Assembly (NCBI GenBank): GCA_024666565.1
Contig: CP088295.1
Location: forward strand, 4,092,001 to 4,156,000
DNA length: 64,000 bases
Reading direction: 5' to 3'
Source: Svornostia abyssi
GTDB taxonomy: Bacteria > Actinomycetota > Thermoleophilia > Solirubrobacterales > Solirubrobacteraceae
Shown: positions 47,660 through 55,733 of the stretch, piece after piece
How the letters are laid out: every line of letters begins with the position of its first letter
How positions within the stretch are numbered: position 1 is the first letter of the stretch
Notes under the pieces: model-generated
What the model was told of the DNA's origin: nothing
Databases searched by the model: none
What the model saw: only the letters and a program-made list of their open reading frames with translations
Position numbers and translations under genes: made by a program

Positions 47660-48615
47660 TGACGCTGTCGCTGACCATCGCGGCGACGCTCCTCCTCACG
47701 TTCTTGCCTCGCGTGCTGCCGCTTGAGCGGGCAGCGCCCCTGGCGGCGGCCGTCGCCTGGCTCTCGGCCCTGGGTGCGCGCAGCCTGGCCCTGATCTCGC
47801 TCGCGTTGGCGGCGGCGTTGTACCTGCCTGGACCGATAGTCGAACTCGTGCGCCACTGGTGCCTTTCCGTCCCGTTGCCCGGAGCGGGCATCTCAGTCGA
47901 GCTGACGGGGCACCTGCTGGCGCAGGCAATCGTCCTCGCTCCGGCGATGGCCCTGACGCTCTCGGCGGCGCACGCGCTGTCGCTGACGGTGCGAGACGCT
48001 CGCCGTGTCCGCCGCCTGCTTCGCGACGACGTGCTATGGATCGGGCCGGGCGACGCCGCAGTGGTCGCAGGCGACCACATCGTGCTGGCCACCGCCGGCA
48101 TCGCCCATCCTCGACTTATCGTCTCCGCGGGCGCACTGGTCGCGCTCGATGACGACGAACTGGCCGCCGGACTCGATCACGAGCGTGGACACATCTCTCG
48201 CGGCCACCGGTACCTCGTCGTCCTGGCGGAGGTTCTCCATGGCGTCGCACGCCTGCTCCCGGGCGCAGGCCACGCCAAGACAGAGGCGCTCTATCACCTC
48301 GAAAGGGACGCAGACCAATGGTCCCTGCGGCAGAACCACGATCCCGCAGTGCTTGCACGCGCGATTTGCAAGGCGGCACTGGCACCAGCATTCACGCCGG
48401 CCATGACCGGCTTGGCAAGTGGGCGCACCGTACGACGCGTCGAACTGCTGCTGCGCACCGAGACCGGACTCGGTCCCCGCCGAGCGCTGGTCACCGCGGT
48501 CGCTGTCGGGATCTCGTTTCTCTCCTTGCTCTCCCTATCGGCCGTTCCCGCCACCGCAGCGGGCGGCGTGCACGTGCTCCAGTCCCATCAGCCCGAACAG
48601 CACTGCGCGCCTTAG
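47659..48615 (+). CDS. M56/M48-type membrane metallopeptidase (BlaR1-like, system B), 318 aa
   Basis: Three or four N-terminal helices, a cytosolic zincin core (LAAGLDHERGHISRGHRYLV with HExxH; third ligand in YHLERDADQWSLRQN), then RALVTAVAVGISFLSLLSLS as last helix and a short external tail. No sensor domain beyond this tail. ATG 47659 overlaps the blaI(B) stop. By analogy to BlaR1/MecR1 it would cleave the partner repressor when an unknown envelope signal is perceived. Confidence 0.85.
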   Translation: MTLSLTIAATLLLTFLPRVLPLERAAPLAAAVAWLSALGARSLALISLALAAALYLPGPIVELVRHWCLSVPLPGAGISVELTGHLLAQAIVLAPAMALTLSAAHALSLTVRDARRVRRLLRDDVLWIGPGDAAVVAGDHIVLATAGIAHPRLIVSAGALVALDDDELAAGLDHERGHISRGHRYLVVLAEVLHGVARLLPGAGHAKTEALYHLERDADQWSLRQNHDPAVLARAICKAALAPAFTPAMTGLASGRTVRRVELLLRTETGLGPRRALVTAVAVGISFLSLLSLSAVPATAAGGVHVLQSHQPEQHCAP

Positions 48616-48619
48616 ACCA

Positions 48620-48636
48620 TCCTACGACCTGTAGGA
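48620..48636. promoter_or_regulatory. type B BlaI operator, site B7
   Basis: TCCTACGACCTGTAGGA immediately after the M56 gene and 113 bp ahead of the next methyltransferase gene. One arm position deviates (T for C). Confidence 0.7.
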
Positions 48637-48749
48637 TATCGGCCGCCCCCTGCGTGCCGACAGGCTGTCCTGTGAAGCTGGCATGCTCGACGTTCGCGCA
48701 GGGGGGTATTCCGCCGCAGTAGACGGACAACCACAGCGAACAGGTGCGC

Positions 48750-49655
48750 ATGAACCGATACGAGTCCCTGCGCGCCCGCGCCCGCCACGCCGCTCGCCGC
48801 CTCTCGCGACTGCGGTGGCTGACGAAGCGCAAGATCCTTGCGAAGTACGGCTGTTCCCTGCGCGAACAGCCCGCGATCTACCTGCGCTACCTGCTGTGGG
48901 ACCCCGAGGTCGAGAGCTACAGCTACGACATCGCCAACGACGACGAGCTGTGTGCCTTCGGCGCCGCGCACTTCGGCATCACGGAAGACCAGGCGCGCGC
49001 GTTCCTCGTCGAGGCCCGCACCGATCCGGAGCTGACGAACCGGCTGAGTGAGCGGACGCGCTGGCGGTTCGACGCCAAGACGAAGCTGCCGATCGGCAAC
49101 CGGTTGCTCTGGTACATCGCCGCGCGCGCCACGAAGCCCAAGCTGGTGGTCGAGACCGGCATCTACGAGGGACTCGGGTCGCTGGTGCTGCTGCGGGCGC
49201 TGGAGCGCAACGCCGCGGAGGGCGTCGACGGCCGGCTGGTGTCGCTGGACTTCGATCCGCTGTGCGGCTTCCTCGTGCGTGACGACCCCGCGCTGACGGC
49301 GCGGTGGACCAAGATCATCGGGCTGACCAGCGAGCTGCTGCCACAGGTCGTCGAGGGCGAGCCGATCGGCCTGCTGCTGCAGGACACGCCGCACACCGAG
49401 GAGAACCAGCGCCACGAGTTCGGCGTCGCGCTGCGCCAGGCCGCCGACCCGCTGATCCTCATCGAGGGCAGCGGCGGCTACTGCCCAACCATGGGGCAGC
49501 TCGCGGAGCAGCTCGGCATCGAGCTGCTGCACTTCCGCGAGGAGCCCAAGGACCACTTCTGGCCGGCCCATGGCCAGCAGGTCGTCGTCATCCCACGAGA
49601 TGTCGGCGCGGCATGGCGGGGCTGGCCCAGCCACAGCAGCGTCATTTCGGGCTGA
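48750..49655 (+). CDS. class I SAM-dependent methyltransferase-like protein, 301 aa
   Basis: ATG 48750. Basic N-terminus (RYESLRARARHAARRLSRLR). Rossmann core with motif I LVVETGIYEGLGSLVLLRAL, acidic loop GRLVSLDFDPLCGFLV, and GLLLQDTPHTEENQRHEF in the place of motif IV, resembling CmcI/Methyltransf_24-type enzymes. No membrane segment; substrate not evident. Located after site B7 in the envelope island. The last 14 bp overlap the convergent C39-like gene. Confidence 0.72.
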   Translation: MNRYESLRARARHAARRLSRLRWLTKRKILAKYGCSLREQPAIYLRYLLWDPEVESYSYDIANDDELCAFGAAHFGITEDQARAFLVEARTDPELTNRLSERTRWRFDAKTKLPIGNRLLWYIAARATKPKLVVETGIYEGLGSLVLLRALERNAAEGVDGRLVSLDFDPLCGFLVRDDPALTARWTKIIGLTSELLPQVVEGEPIGLLLQDTPHTEENQRHEFGVALRQAADPLILIEGSGGYCPTMGQLAEQLGIELLHFREEPKDHFWPAHGQQVVVIPRDVGAAWRGWPSHSSVISG

Positions 49656-50553
49656 GCGCGCGGCGGCCGAGGCGCTGCCATCGCTCCTCAAACTCCGCCT
49701 TCGTCCACATTTCACGAGTACCCCTCAGCGGATTGGAGATCAGCAGGCGGCCGTCCGCCCGCACGCCGTGCACGACGACAGTGTGCTCTCCGAAGTTCAC
49801 ACGGATGCGTCGTCCTTCGGGTGAGATCCAGCTGCCATACGGCCCGTCGCTCAAGCCGATCCATGCCATCACTGCCCGGCCACCCAACAGACGTCTGTAC
49901 ACGGCGCTTGACGAAGCGCCGGTGAGGTCGTCGAGCACGAGTCCGAGTTGCCGCGCAGTTCGGAGCACTGGGCCGGGGTAGATGCCGAATCCACCCCGGG
50001 CGCCGCCGCCGTCGGGGCGACCGACGTAGCCGTCGTCGGGGTCCCCCCAGACCTCTCCGGCCGGGCCCGGCGCAGGGTCAAGCCGACCAGAAGTTGGGAA
50101 CGCCCGCTGGATGCGTCGCTGGTCGAGTTGCAGGCCGACGGTCCCCGCGAGAACCTGCAAGGCGGCCGACTCGCACGTGTTGCGTTGGGCTTGCGTGACG
50201 ACGGACGCCGAGATGGCGACGCTGACCGTGCGGGAGTCGATGCTCACGACACCGCCGCCGGTTCCGAGCGAGGCAGCCTGACGCGCGGCACCGAGAAGAT
50301 CGCGACGCCGGAGTACCCGCGCACGGCCGCTGCGCACGACGACCTGGGCCGCAACCCGTCGCGCGATGGCGCGTGTCAGGGCGCGGAGGTCAACGCGGTC
50401 CGCACGCACGTAGTCGGCGGGATTAAGTTCCACGCGTTCAGCGCCGACGGCAAGGACGAGCGGCGATGCGTCACGCCGCAACGCATCTCCGAGCGCGAAC
50501 GCGGTTCCCGTGACGAGTGCCACGAAGAGGACGAAAAGGATGGAGCGGCGCAC
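49642..50553 (-). CDS. C39-like secreted cysteine peptidase, 303 aa
   Basis: GTG 50553, signal anchor (ILFVLFVALVTGTAFALGDA). A charged spacer (NPADYVRADRVDLRALTRAI), then a papain-like C39 region: AQRNTCESAALQVLAGTVGL (Cys nucleophile), GGFGIYPGPVLRTARQLGLV, and NFGEHTVVVHGVRADGRLLI (His) then NPLRGTREMW. Such extracytoplasmic C39 proteins lack transporter domains and their substrates are unknown. Site B8 ends 9 bp upstream of the start codon. Confidence 0.7.
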   Translation of the reverse strand: MRRSILFVLFVALVTGTAFALGDALRRDASPLVLAVGAERVELNPADYVRADRVDLRALTRAIARRVAAQVVVRSGRARVLRRRDLLGAARQAASLGTGGGVVSIDSRTVSVAISASVVTQAQRNTCESAALQVLAGTVGLQLDQRRIQRAFPTSGRLDPAPGPAGEVWGDPDDGYVGRPDGGGARGGFGIYPGPVLRTARQLGLVLDDLTGASSSAVYRRLLGGRAVMAWIGLSDGPYGSWISPEGRRIRVNFGEHTVVVHGVRADGRLLISNPLRGTREMWTKAEFEERWQRLGRRALSPK

Positions 50554-50561
50554 GCAGTAGA

Positions 50562-50578
50562 TCCTACGAAGCGTAGGA
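50562..50578. promoter_or_regulatory. type B BlaI operator, site B8
   Basis: TCCTACGAAGCGTAGGA, arms perfect. Shared divergent region: C39-like gene (start 50553) on one side, methyltransferase (50616) on the other. Confidence 0.75.
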
Positions 50579-50593
50579 GATGGGCTATGGTGC

Positions 50594-50610
50594 TCCGACG
50601 CAACGTAGGA
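50594..50610. promoter_or_regulatory. type B BlaI operator, site B9
   Basis: TCCGACGCAACGTAGGA, one change in the left arm. It lies 32 bp from B8 and 5 bp before the methyltransferase ATG; GCTATGGT just ahead may be the -10. Confidence 0.68.
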
Positions 50611-50615
50611 GAACC

Positions 50616-51311
50616 ATGCTGATACCCGCGAACACCAAGAACTGGGACGCTCACGTCTCACAGGCGGAGATCGTGGCGCGCAGCCCAGGCTTCCAGCATC
50701 TGCGCGACAGAATCATCGACCTCACTGAAATCCAGCCAGACGACTGTGTGGTTGACGTCGGTGCGGGGACCGGGCTTTTGTCGCTCGAAAGCGCGCGCCG
50801 TGGAGCGCGGGTCTGGGCGGTAGACATCTCCCCGTCGATGTGCGAATACCTCCGCGCCAAGGCGCGGAGCGGTGGACACCAGATCGAGGTGGCCGTCGGG
50901 TCAGCCGTGAGCCTTCCGATCGTCGACGGTTTCGCCGACGCAGTGGTCTCCAACTACTGCTTTCACCACCTCGATGACGCAGGCAAGCTGCAGGCGCTCG
51001 CCGAGGCCAGGCGCGTGCTCCGACCCGGAGGACGGCTCGTCTTCGGCGACATGATGTTCACGCTGGACCCGCGCGATCCACGTGACCGCGCGGTGGTGGA
51101 GGCGAAGGTCCGGGCGATGCTGCGCAAGGGTCCTGCCGGTGTCGTGCGCTTGGCGCGAAACGGGTTGCGCGTCGCCACGGGCCGCTGGGAAAGCCCGGTG
51201 CGAGCCTCCTGGTGGCAGCAGGCGATGCTGGACGCGCACTTCGACGACGTCTCGGTTCGTGTGCTTGAGCACGAGGGTGGCCTGGCGCATGCTCGTCGTC
51301 CCCCGGTCTGA
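50616..51311 (+). CDS. type-11 SAM methyltransferase, 231 aa
   Basis: Motif I DCVVDVGAGTGLLSLESARR, then RVWAVDISPSMCEYLRAKAR (acidic), GFADAVVSNYCFHHLDDAGK and ARRVLRPGGRLVFGDMMFTL. UbiE-like overall with a C-terminal helical cap (MLRKGPAGVVRLARNGLRVA). Soluble; substrate unknown. ATG 50616 lies 5 bp after operator B9. The alpha/beta hydrolase begins 9 bp after its stop, forming a two-gene unit under B8/B9. Confidence 0.82.
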   Translation: MLIPANTKNWDAHVSQAEIVARSPGFQHLRDRIIDLTEIQPDDCVVDVGAGTGLLSLESARRGARVWAVDISPSMCEYLRAKARSGGHQIEVAVGSAVSLPIVDGFADAVVSNYCFHHLDDAGKLQALAEARRVLRPGGRLVFGDMMFTLDPRDPRDRAVVEAKVRAMLRKGPAGVVRLARNGLRVATGRWESPVRASWWQQAMLDAHFDDVSVRVLEHEGGLAHARRPPV

Positions 51312-51320
51312 ATCGGGCCG

Positions 51321-52169
51321 ATGACCACCCGTCGGCGGCTCGTGATTGCGACCGCCGCCGTCGCGATCCTCGTCGGATCCCTAGCGGTCACCGGCAGCGT
51401 CCTCGGCGGCGCAGCCGAGCGCGAGCAACGGCCCCGGCTGGTCGTCCCCGTCCCGCTGCAAGTCCCGCCAGGGGTCGTGCGCGCCCTCCGCGCGCCGTTG
51501 CCGATTCAGCGCCGGCATGTGGGGCGCGGTGCGGATGCCGCGGTGGTCGCCTATCGCGGCGACGTGTCCGCTCCCCGACCGCTCGTCGTCTTCCTGCACG
51601 GTTGGGGTCTTGCGGTCCGCGACTATCGCGCGTGGATCGACCATCTCGTGCGGCGCGGGGCCACGGTCGTCGCGCCGCGGTACCAGACCACACGACGCGC
51701 CGACCCCGCCGGCGTGCAGGATGCAGCGCGCCGAGGCCTCGAGCGGGCCCTGCGCGAGTTGACGCCGGCGGGAGACGTCATGGTCCTCGCGGGCCATTCG
51801 GCCGGTGGCGCCCTCGCAGCGGATCTCGCGGTCTCCTGCGCAGCCGACCCTGAGATGCCGAGGGTTCGTGGGGTCTTCGCCGTCTACCCCGGTCGGGCCA
51901 TCCTCGGCTATCCCGGAGGCATCCCGGCGGCACCGCTCGACGAGCTTGGGGCGAATCTGGCCCTGCGCGTCCTCGCCGGCGCGAACGACGGGGTAGTCGG
52001 CGAAGCGCCCGCCCAGGAGATGGTCAGCGCTGCGGCCAACGTTGAAGATCGACGGCTCGTTCGGGTCACTGAGCCGTCGGTCTCCGACCACTTCGCTCCG
52101 CTGGAGGCATCCGCAGCGGCACGAAGAGCCTTCTGGTCCCCCTTAGACCAGATGGTCTTCGGCCGCTGA
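51321..52169 (+). CDS. secreted alpha/beta hydrolase, 282 aa
   Basis: Signal anchor (LVIATAAVAILVGSLAVTGS), then an alpha/beta-hydrolase core: LVVFLHGWGLAVRDYRAWID (oxyanion HG), MVLAGHSAGGALAADLAVSC (nucleophile elbow GHSAGG), an acidic residue in LAGANDGVVGEAP and a final His (SVSDHFAPLE). An esterase or lipase acting outside the membrane. Second gene of the unit headed by the methyltransferase. Confidence 0.8.
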   Translation: MTTRRRLVIATAAVAILVGSLAVTGSVLGGAAEREQRPRLVVPVPLQVPPGVVRALRAPLPIQRRHVGRGADAAVVAYRGDVSAPRPLVVFLHGWGLAVRDYRAWIDHLVRRGATVVAPRYQTTRRADPAGVQDAARRGLERALRELTPAGDVMVLAGHSAGGALAADLAVSCAADPEMPRVRGVFAVYPGRAILGYPGGIPAAPLDELGANLALRVLAGANDGVVGEAPAQEMVSAAANVEDRRLVRVTEPSVSDHFAPLEASAAARRAFWSPLDQMVFGR

Positions 52170-52206
52170 GGTGCATGGCCCGCGACCCAGGTGCCGCGAC
52201 CCGAAC

Positions 52207-53146
52207 TCAGATGTGCGCCATCCCCTCCGAGAGGGACCACAGACCGAGCACGGTCAGCGCGACCATGAGCACCAGCATCGGTCCCTGCGAGGCGACCGCG
52301 AGCCGGTGCGTCGGACTGAGCTCCACCGCGCGATCGTGCGCGAGGGCGAGTCCGATCACGTGCCCGATCACGATGGCGCCGATCTGCACCGCCCAGATCG
52401 CGTTCGGCGACACCGCCTGGAAGTCGATGCGGAAGTCGGCTATGCCGAAGAGGTCCGCCCCGCTCCCGAACGGGTCTGAGATCAACCGCACGATGTCCTG
52501 CCCGGAGAACACGAACAGCGCGAAGTAGTGCGCGACGAAGTAGGCCAGCGCGATCGGCACCAGGGGTGTGGATGAACGACGAGCCTGCGGACCCGAGGTC
52601 GGGGAACCGGCCGATGTGCGCAGACAGCCACGCGGCCGCCTGGTAGGCGCCGATGACCACTGCCAGCGTGACGAGCAGGCCGATCGTCGCGACGATGATG
52701 CCCGCGGTGAATCCCTCGATCCCGAGGTCGATCAGCCGCTCGGCGGCGGTGACGTCCCGGCGGGCCAAGAAGTCGCTGCCGCTCAGGCCGTCGAAGCTCA
52801 CCGTGGCGACGAGCGCCCCGATGAACGCCACCTGCGCGGGCCGCTCGTCGAGCGACGTCACGACCACGATCGGCGGGCGCAGGCCGAGCCGCCGCCGGCC
52901 CTGGACCTCACGATGCTCCCACGGTGACATCGTCGCGAAGACCGACGTGTAGACGCTGAACATCTCGCCGTTATCGAGCCAGCGCCGGACGCCGTAGCGC
53001 CACATCCCCGCAAGGGTCAGCAGCGTGTACGCCGCCATCCAGCCCGCGATCAACCGCGGGCGGGCCGTCGTGGGATAGACCAGCTCGATCCATGCCCACC
53101 CGATGAGCAGCAGCGCCGCCGGCCAACAGCCGACCCAGCCGGGCAG
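52207..53146 (-). pseudogene. truncated, frameshifted paralogue of the 23511 membrane protein
   Basis: Aligns to the second half of the membrane protein at 23511: GCWPAALLLIGWAWIELVYP, MAAYTLLTLAGMWRYGVRRW, VATVSFDGLSGSDFLARRDV, then after a shift near 52560 IALAYFVAHYFALFVFSGQD and GQIGAIVIGHVIGLALAHDR-like segments. The first about 190 residues are missing; the reading runs into unrelated DNA at about 53146. It is a relic, probably from a deletion that also cut the neighbouring region. Confidence 0.7.
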
Positions 53147-53238
53147 CTACCGCCCACCACGGCGCGCCTTGAACGGCCGACGCGCGACGACAGTCTTCGA
53201 CATCTGCGCGAGACCAGGGAGCGCGGCCACCAACCCGC

Positions 53239-53969
53239 ATGGAGACGCTCTCCGGGACTGACGCCGCTCGTCAATCACACACGCACCGCGACCGCGCGCA
53301 GACACACGGGGCGGTCGTCGCGATCTGCGGGCTACACGGCGGAGCCGGGACGACCACCGTCGCCGTTGAACTCGCCTCGGCCTGTGCTGTGCTGGCCCAT
53401 GGGCGGGTGTTCCTCGCAGACGCGGGGCATGTCGGCGGGCTTGCCGCGCACTTAGGCCAAGAGACCAGGGTGTCACTGGCCGATCTCGCCGACGCGCGTG
53501 CGAGGAGGGGATCGTCCCGGCCGGGTCGCTGTACGCGCGCGACGGGGTAGCCGTCTGCGCTCCAGCCGCATGCCCCGCGCCCGAACCGATCGACATGGCG
53601 CTGCGCGACCTGCTCGATGCGGCCCGTGCCGAGCAGACGCTCACGGTCATCGACGCCGGGAGTGTCGGAAGCCCCGCCTTCGATGCCGCCGAGCTCGCGG
53701 ACCGCGTCATCTGGGTGGCCGACGCGCGGCGTGACCTGAGAGCAGCCGCCGCCGTGCTCAGCTCTCCAGCGGCCTCCGCGGCACGCTCGGTACGGGCGCA
53801 AGGCCTCGTGCTCTGCGACCCCACTGGCGACGCCGCCGCGCGGCCCGACGCGACGCCGCTGCTGTCGATCGTCTCCCCCGCCGTCTCCGTCAGCCGGCTG
53901 CACGGGCTCGCCGCTAACGCCCCGATCCGCGAGCTCGCGCACGGTCTCCTGCTGGAGCTCCTGCGATGA
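53239..53969 (+). pseudogene. ParA/MinD-like ATPase, atypical P-loop, frameshifted
   Basis: ATG 53239. VVAICGLHGGAGTTTVAVEL is a ParA/MinD-type P-loop in which the catalytic KT is TT and the signature Lys is missing. LADAGHVGGLAAHLGQETRV follows. A shift near 53505 moves the frame; then VPAGSLYARDGVAVCAPAAC, LTVIDAGSVGSPAFDAAELA (Walker B-like), ADRVIWVADARRDLRAAAAV and LVLCDPTGDA. The gene overlaps the SpoIIM-like gene by ATGA. It resembles CpaE/MinD-like proteins of integrative elements; ATP hydrolysis is doubtful without the lysines. Confidence 0.6.
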
Positions 53970-54475
53970 CGCTCCCCCGCGCCACGGCGCTCATCGCGCT
54001 CGCGCTCTGCACGACGCTCCTCGGCCCGGCGGTCCTCGTCGCGGCGGCGCCCGGGTTGGCCGAGGCCGTACGTGACGAGTTGCGGTTCGAGCTCGCCGGC
54101 CACGCGGGCTCCGGCCCGGTGGCATGGTCGATCTTCCAGAACAACCTGCGCGTCTGCATGGTCCCCGTGCTCGCGGCATTGATGGCGCCGCTGGGCTGGA
54201 TTGCCCGAGTGATCGCCAACGGCGTGACCACGGTCGTCGTGGCCGCGAATGTCGCGCTGATCGGCGCCGCAGGCGGCGCCTACGGGACACGGCTGCTGCC
54301 GTTCCTGCCACACCTGCCGCTCGAGATGCTCGCGCTCGGATGCGGATGCGTGCTGCTCGCGTGCTCGCAGAGACGCGGGTCGTCGATCGGCGCGCTCGGG
54401 CGCGTCTGCCTCGCGATCGCGGTGCTGCTCGCAGCCGGCGCGGGAATCGAGACCTACCTCACCCCGCAGAGATAA
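53966..54475 (+). CDS. SpoIIM/DUF95-like membrane protein, 169 aa
   Basis: Four helices. SpoIIM-type landmarks are WSIFQNNLRVCMVPVLAALM and LLPFLPHLPLEMLALGCGCV (the NNL and LPHxxLE motifs). In sporulating bacteria SpoIIM works with peptidoglycan hydrolases; homologues on actinobacterial elements are uncharacterised. ATG overlaps the stop of the ParA-like gene, so the two proteins are probably partners. Confidence 0.6.
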   Translation: MTLPRATALIALALCTTLLGPAVLVAAAPGLAEAVRDELRFELAGHAGSGPVAWSIFQNNLRVCMVPVLAALMAPLGWIARVIANGVTTVVVAANVALIGAAGGAYGTRLLPFLPHLPLEMLALGCGCVLLACSQRRGSSIGALGRVCLAIAVLLAAGAGIETYLTPQR

Positions 54476-54557
54476 GTGCGCGGCCTCTCCAATTGCGGCC
54501 ACCAGGACGTGAGAGGGGCACACCTCGCGTGTCGGGGCGTGTCCGCCTTCCCCCTGA

Positions 54558-54586
54558 TTGTCGGCCCGGCCCTCCGGGCGCGCAAG
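54558..54586 (+). promoter_or_regulatory. diverged hairpin motif upstream of ssb
   Basis: TTGTCGGCCCGGCCCTCCGG then GCGCGC: the TTG start and the GGCCC-loop-GGGCGCG stem resemble the TTGGCAC motif of 8024, 9861 and 55840 but with TCGG for GCAC. Lies 100-130 bp before ssb in a 210-bp gap that also holds GTGAGAGGGGCAC near 54510. Confidence 0.3.
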
Positions 54587-54685
54587 CCGCTCCTGCGTCG
54601 GGCGTTGTCGCGCTCGTCGGATCTCGGGCCGGTCGTTCGGGGTGTCGGTCAAACCACCGCCCCAAAGCGGGCAAGGAGCACCACC

Positions 54686-55039
54686 ATGAACAGCATGAGC
54701 ATCACCGGCCGGCTCACCAAGGACCCCGAGCTCCGCTCCCTGCCGGGCGGCGAGACGAAGGTCTGCGAGCTGCGCCTCGCCGTCGACGGCATGGGCCGCG
54801 GGCAGGAGGTCGGCTACATCGACGTCCTGAGCTACGGCGCCAGCGGTGAGGCCGCCGCGACGGTCCTCAAGCAGGGCTGGCTGGTCGGGGTCGCAGGCCG
54901 CCTGGAGTTCAACGAGTGGACCGACAAGGACAGCGACGCGAAGCGCAGCAAGTACACGGTCGTCGGGCACATCGAGTTCCTCAACGCCCCGCGTGAGGCT
55001 GGCGACCGCGAGCCCGCAGTCGACGGGGTCGCCTTCTAG
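54686..55039 (+). CDS. ssb: single-stranded DNA-binding protein, 117 aa
   Basis: OB fold: MNSMSITGRLTKDPELRSLP, VCELRLAVDGMGRGQEVGYI, DVLSYGASGEAAATVLKQGW (L) VGVAGRLEFNEWTD and SKYTVVGHIEFLNAP. It lacks the long acidic-tip C-tail of replication SSB (ends PAVDGVAF), which suggests an element-specific SSB used in transfer or recombination. SD GGCAAGGAG precedes ATG 54686. Confidence 0.85.
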   Translation: MNSMSITGRLTKDPELRSLPGGETKVCELRLAVDGMGRGQEVGYIDVLSYGASGEAAATVLKQGWLVGVAGRLEFNEWTDKDSDAKRSKYTVVGHIEFLNAPREAGDREPAVDGVAF

Positions 55040-55157
55040 ACCGGACACCATCACGCCCTCAGGGAACGAGCCCTGAGGGCGTGGCCTCCGCCATACCCCA
55101 TCCACCGGTGTCATCGACCTCCTGGCGCTTGTCCGGTCCCGCGTTTACGTTCGCCCC

Positions 55158-55442
55158 GTGCTGATCCTCCATCTCGTGTTCAACGTCCTCGCCCGCACGA
55201 AGCTGGCGGCGCGGAATGTCACGACCGGAGAAGTCGAAGAGGTCATTGCGAACGGGCCGCTTATCCGTGACAACCCCCACGCCCGCGTGGCCGGCTCGAT
55301 CTACGCGATCGGCCCGACCGGCGCCGCCAGATTCCTGACGATTGTGCTTCAGCCCGACGAGTCCGATCCCACGCGCTGGCACGTGATGACCGGATGGGAG
55401 TCCAGCGACCGCCAGATCGCCGACTACCAATCCAGGCGCTGA
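55158..55442 (+). CDS. probable toxin of a type II TA pair, 94 aa
   Basis: GTG 55158. Small basic alpha/beta protein: VLARTKLAARNVTTGEVEEV, IANGPLIRDNPHARVAGSIY, then GAARFLTIVLQPDESDPTRW (H) VMTGWESS. Layout (strand-helix-strand with late W...Y) resembles BrnT/RelE-like or DUF4258 small toxins, but no catalytic set can be asserted. It is followed 24 bp later by a small acidic protein with an RHH-like part, the usual toxin-first order of brnTA-like modules. Confidence 0.5.
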   Translation: MLILHLVFNVLARTKLAARNVTTGEVEEVIANGPLIRDNPHARVAGSIYAIGPTGAARFLTIVLQPDESDPTRWHVMTGWESSDRQIADYQSRR

Positions 55443-55466
55443 GCGTTCATCATGAGGAGGGAAGCG

Positions 55467-55679
55467 ATGCCCGACGATCCGACAAGCGACGATCTCGACC
55501 GCCTGATCGAGGAGAACCCCTCCGGCGGACAGTGGCTAGCGCCACGCGCCGACATCGAGACGATCATCGAGGTCTCCGTCGACCCGGCCACGCTGTCGAA
55601 CCTCAGCGACCGGGCCACACGCGAGGGACGCGACATCGGCGAAGTCGTCGCCGACATGCTGCGCCGCGCCGCTGCGTAG
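55467..55679 (+). CDS. probable antitoxin, 70 aa
   Basis: ATG 55467 chosen for its strong Shine-Dalgarno (AGGAGGGA 6-8 nt upstream). Acidic N-terminus (PDDPTSDDLDRLIEENPSGG) and a C-terminal ribbon-helix-helix-like stretch (IIEVSVDPATLSNLSDRATR, then GRDIGEVVADMLRRAA). Partner to the preceding small protein. Family not certain. Confidence 0.5.
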   Translation: MPDDPTSDDLDRLIEENPSGGQWLAPRADIETIIEVSVDPATLSNLSDRATREGRDIGEVVADMLRRAAA

Positions 55680-55713
55680 CGGCGCTCAGACCGCGGCCCT
55701 CCCTCATAGACCA

Positions 55714-55733
55714 GCGGCCAGCCTGCTGGCCGC
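55714..55733. terminator. hairpin downstream of the TA pair
   Basis: GCGGCCAGCCTGCTGGCCGC: perfect 8-bp stem, 4-base loop, 34 bp after the antitoxin stop, no T run. Likely a factor-dependent terminator or transcript-stabilising hairpin. The rest of 55680-55993 holds only the motif at 55840. Confidence 0.45.

Noticed and set aside
53147..55114. Long minus-strand open frame (655 codons) opposite the ParA-like, SpoIIM-like and ssb genes
   Set aside because: Composition typical of antisense GC-rich DNA; plus-strand genes have recognisable domains and tight overlaps.
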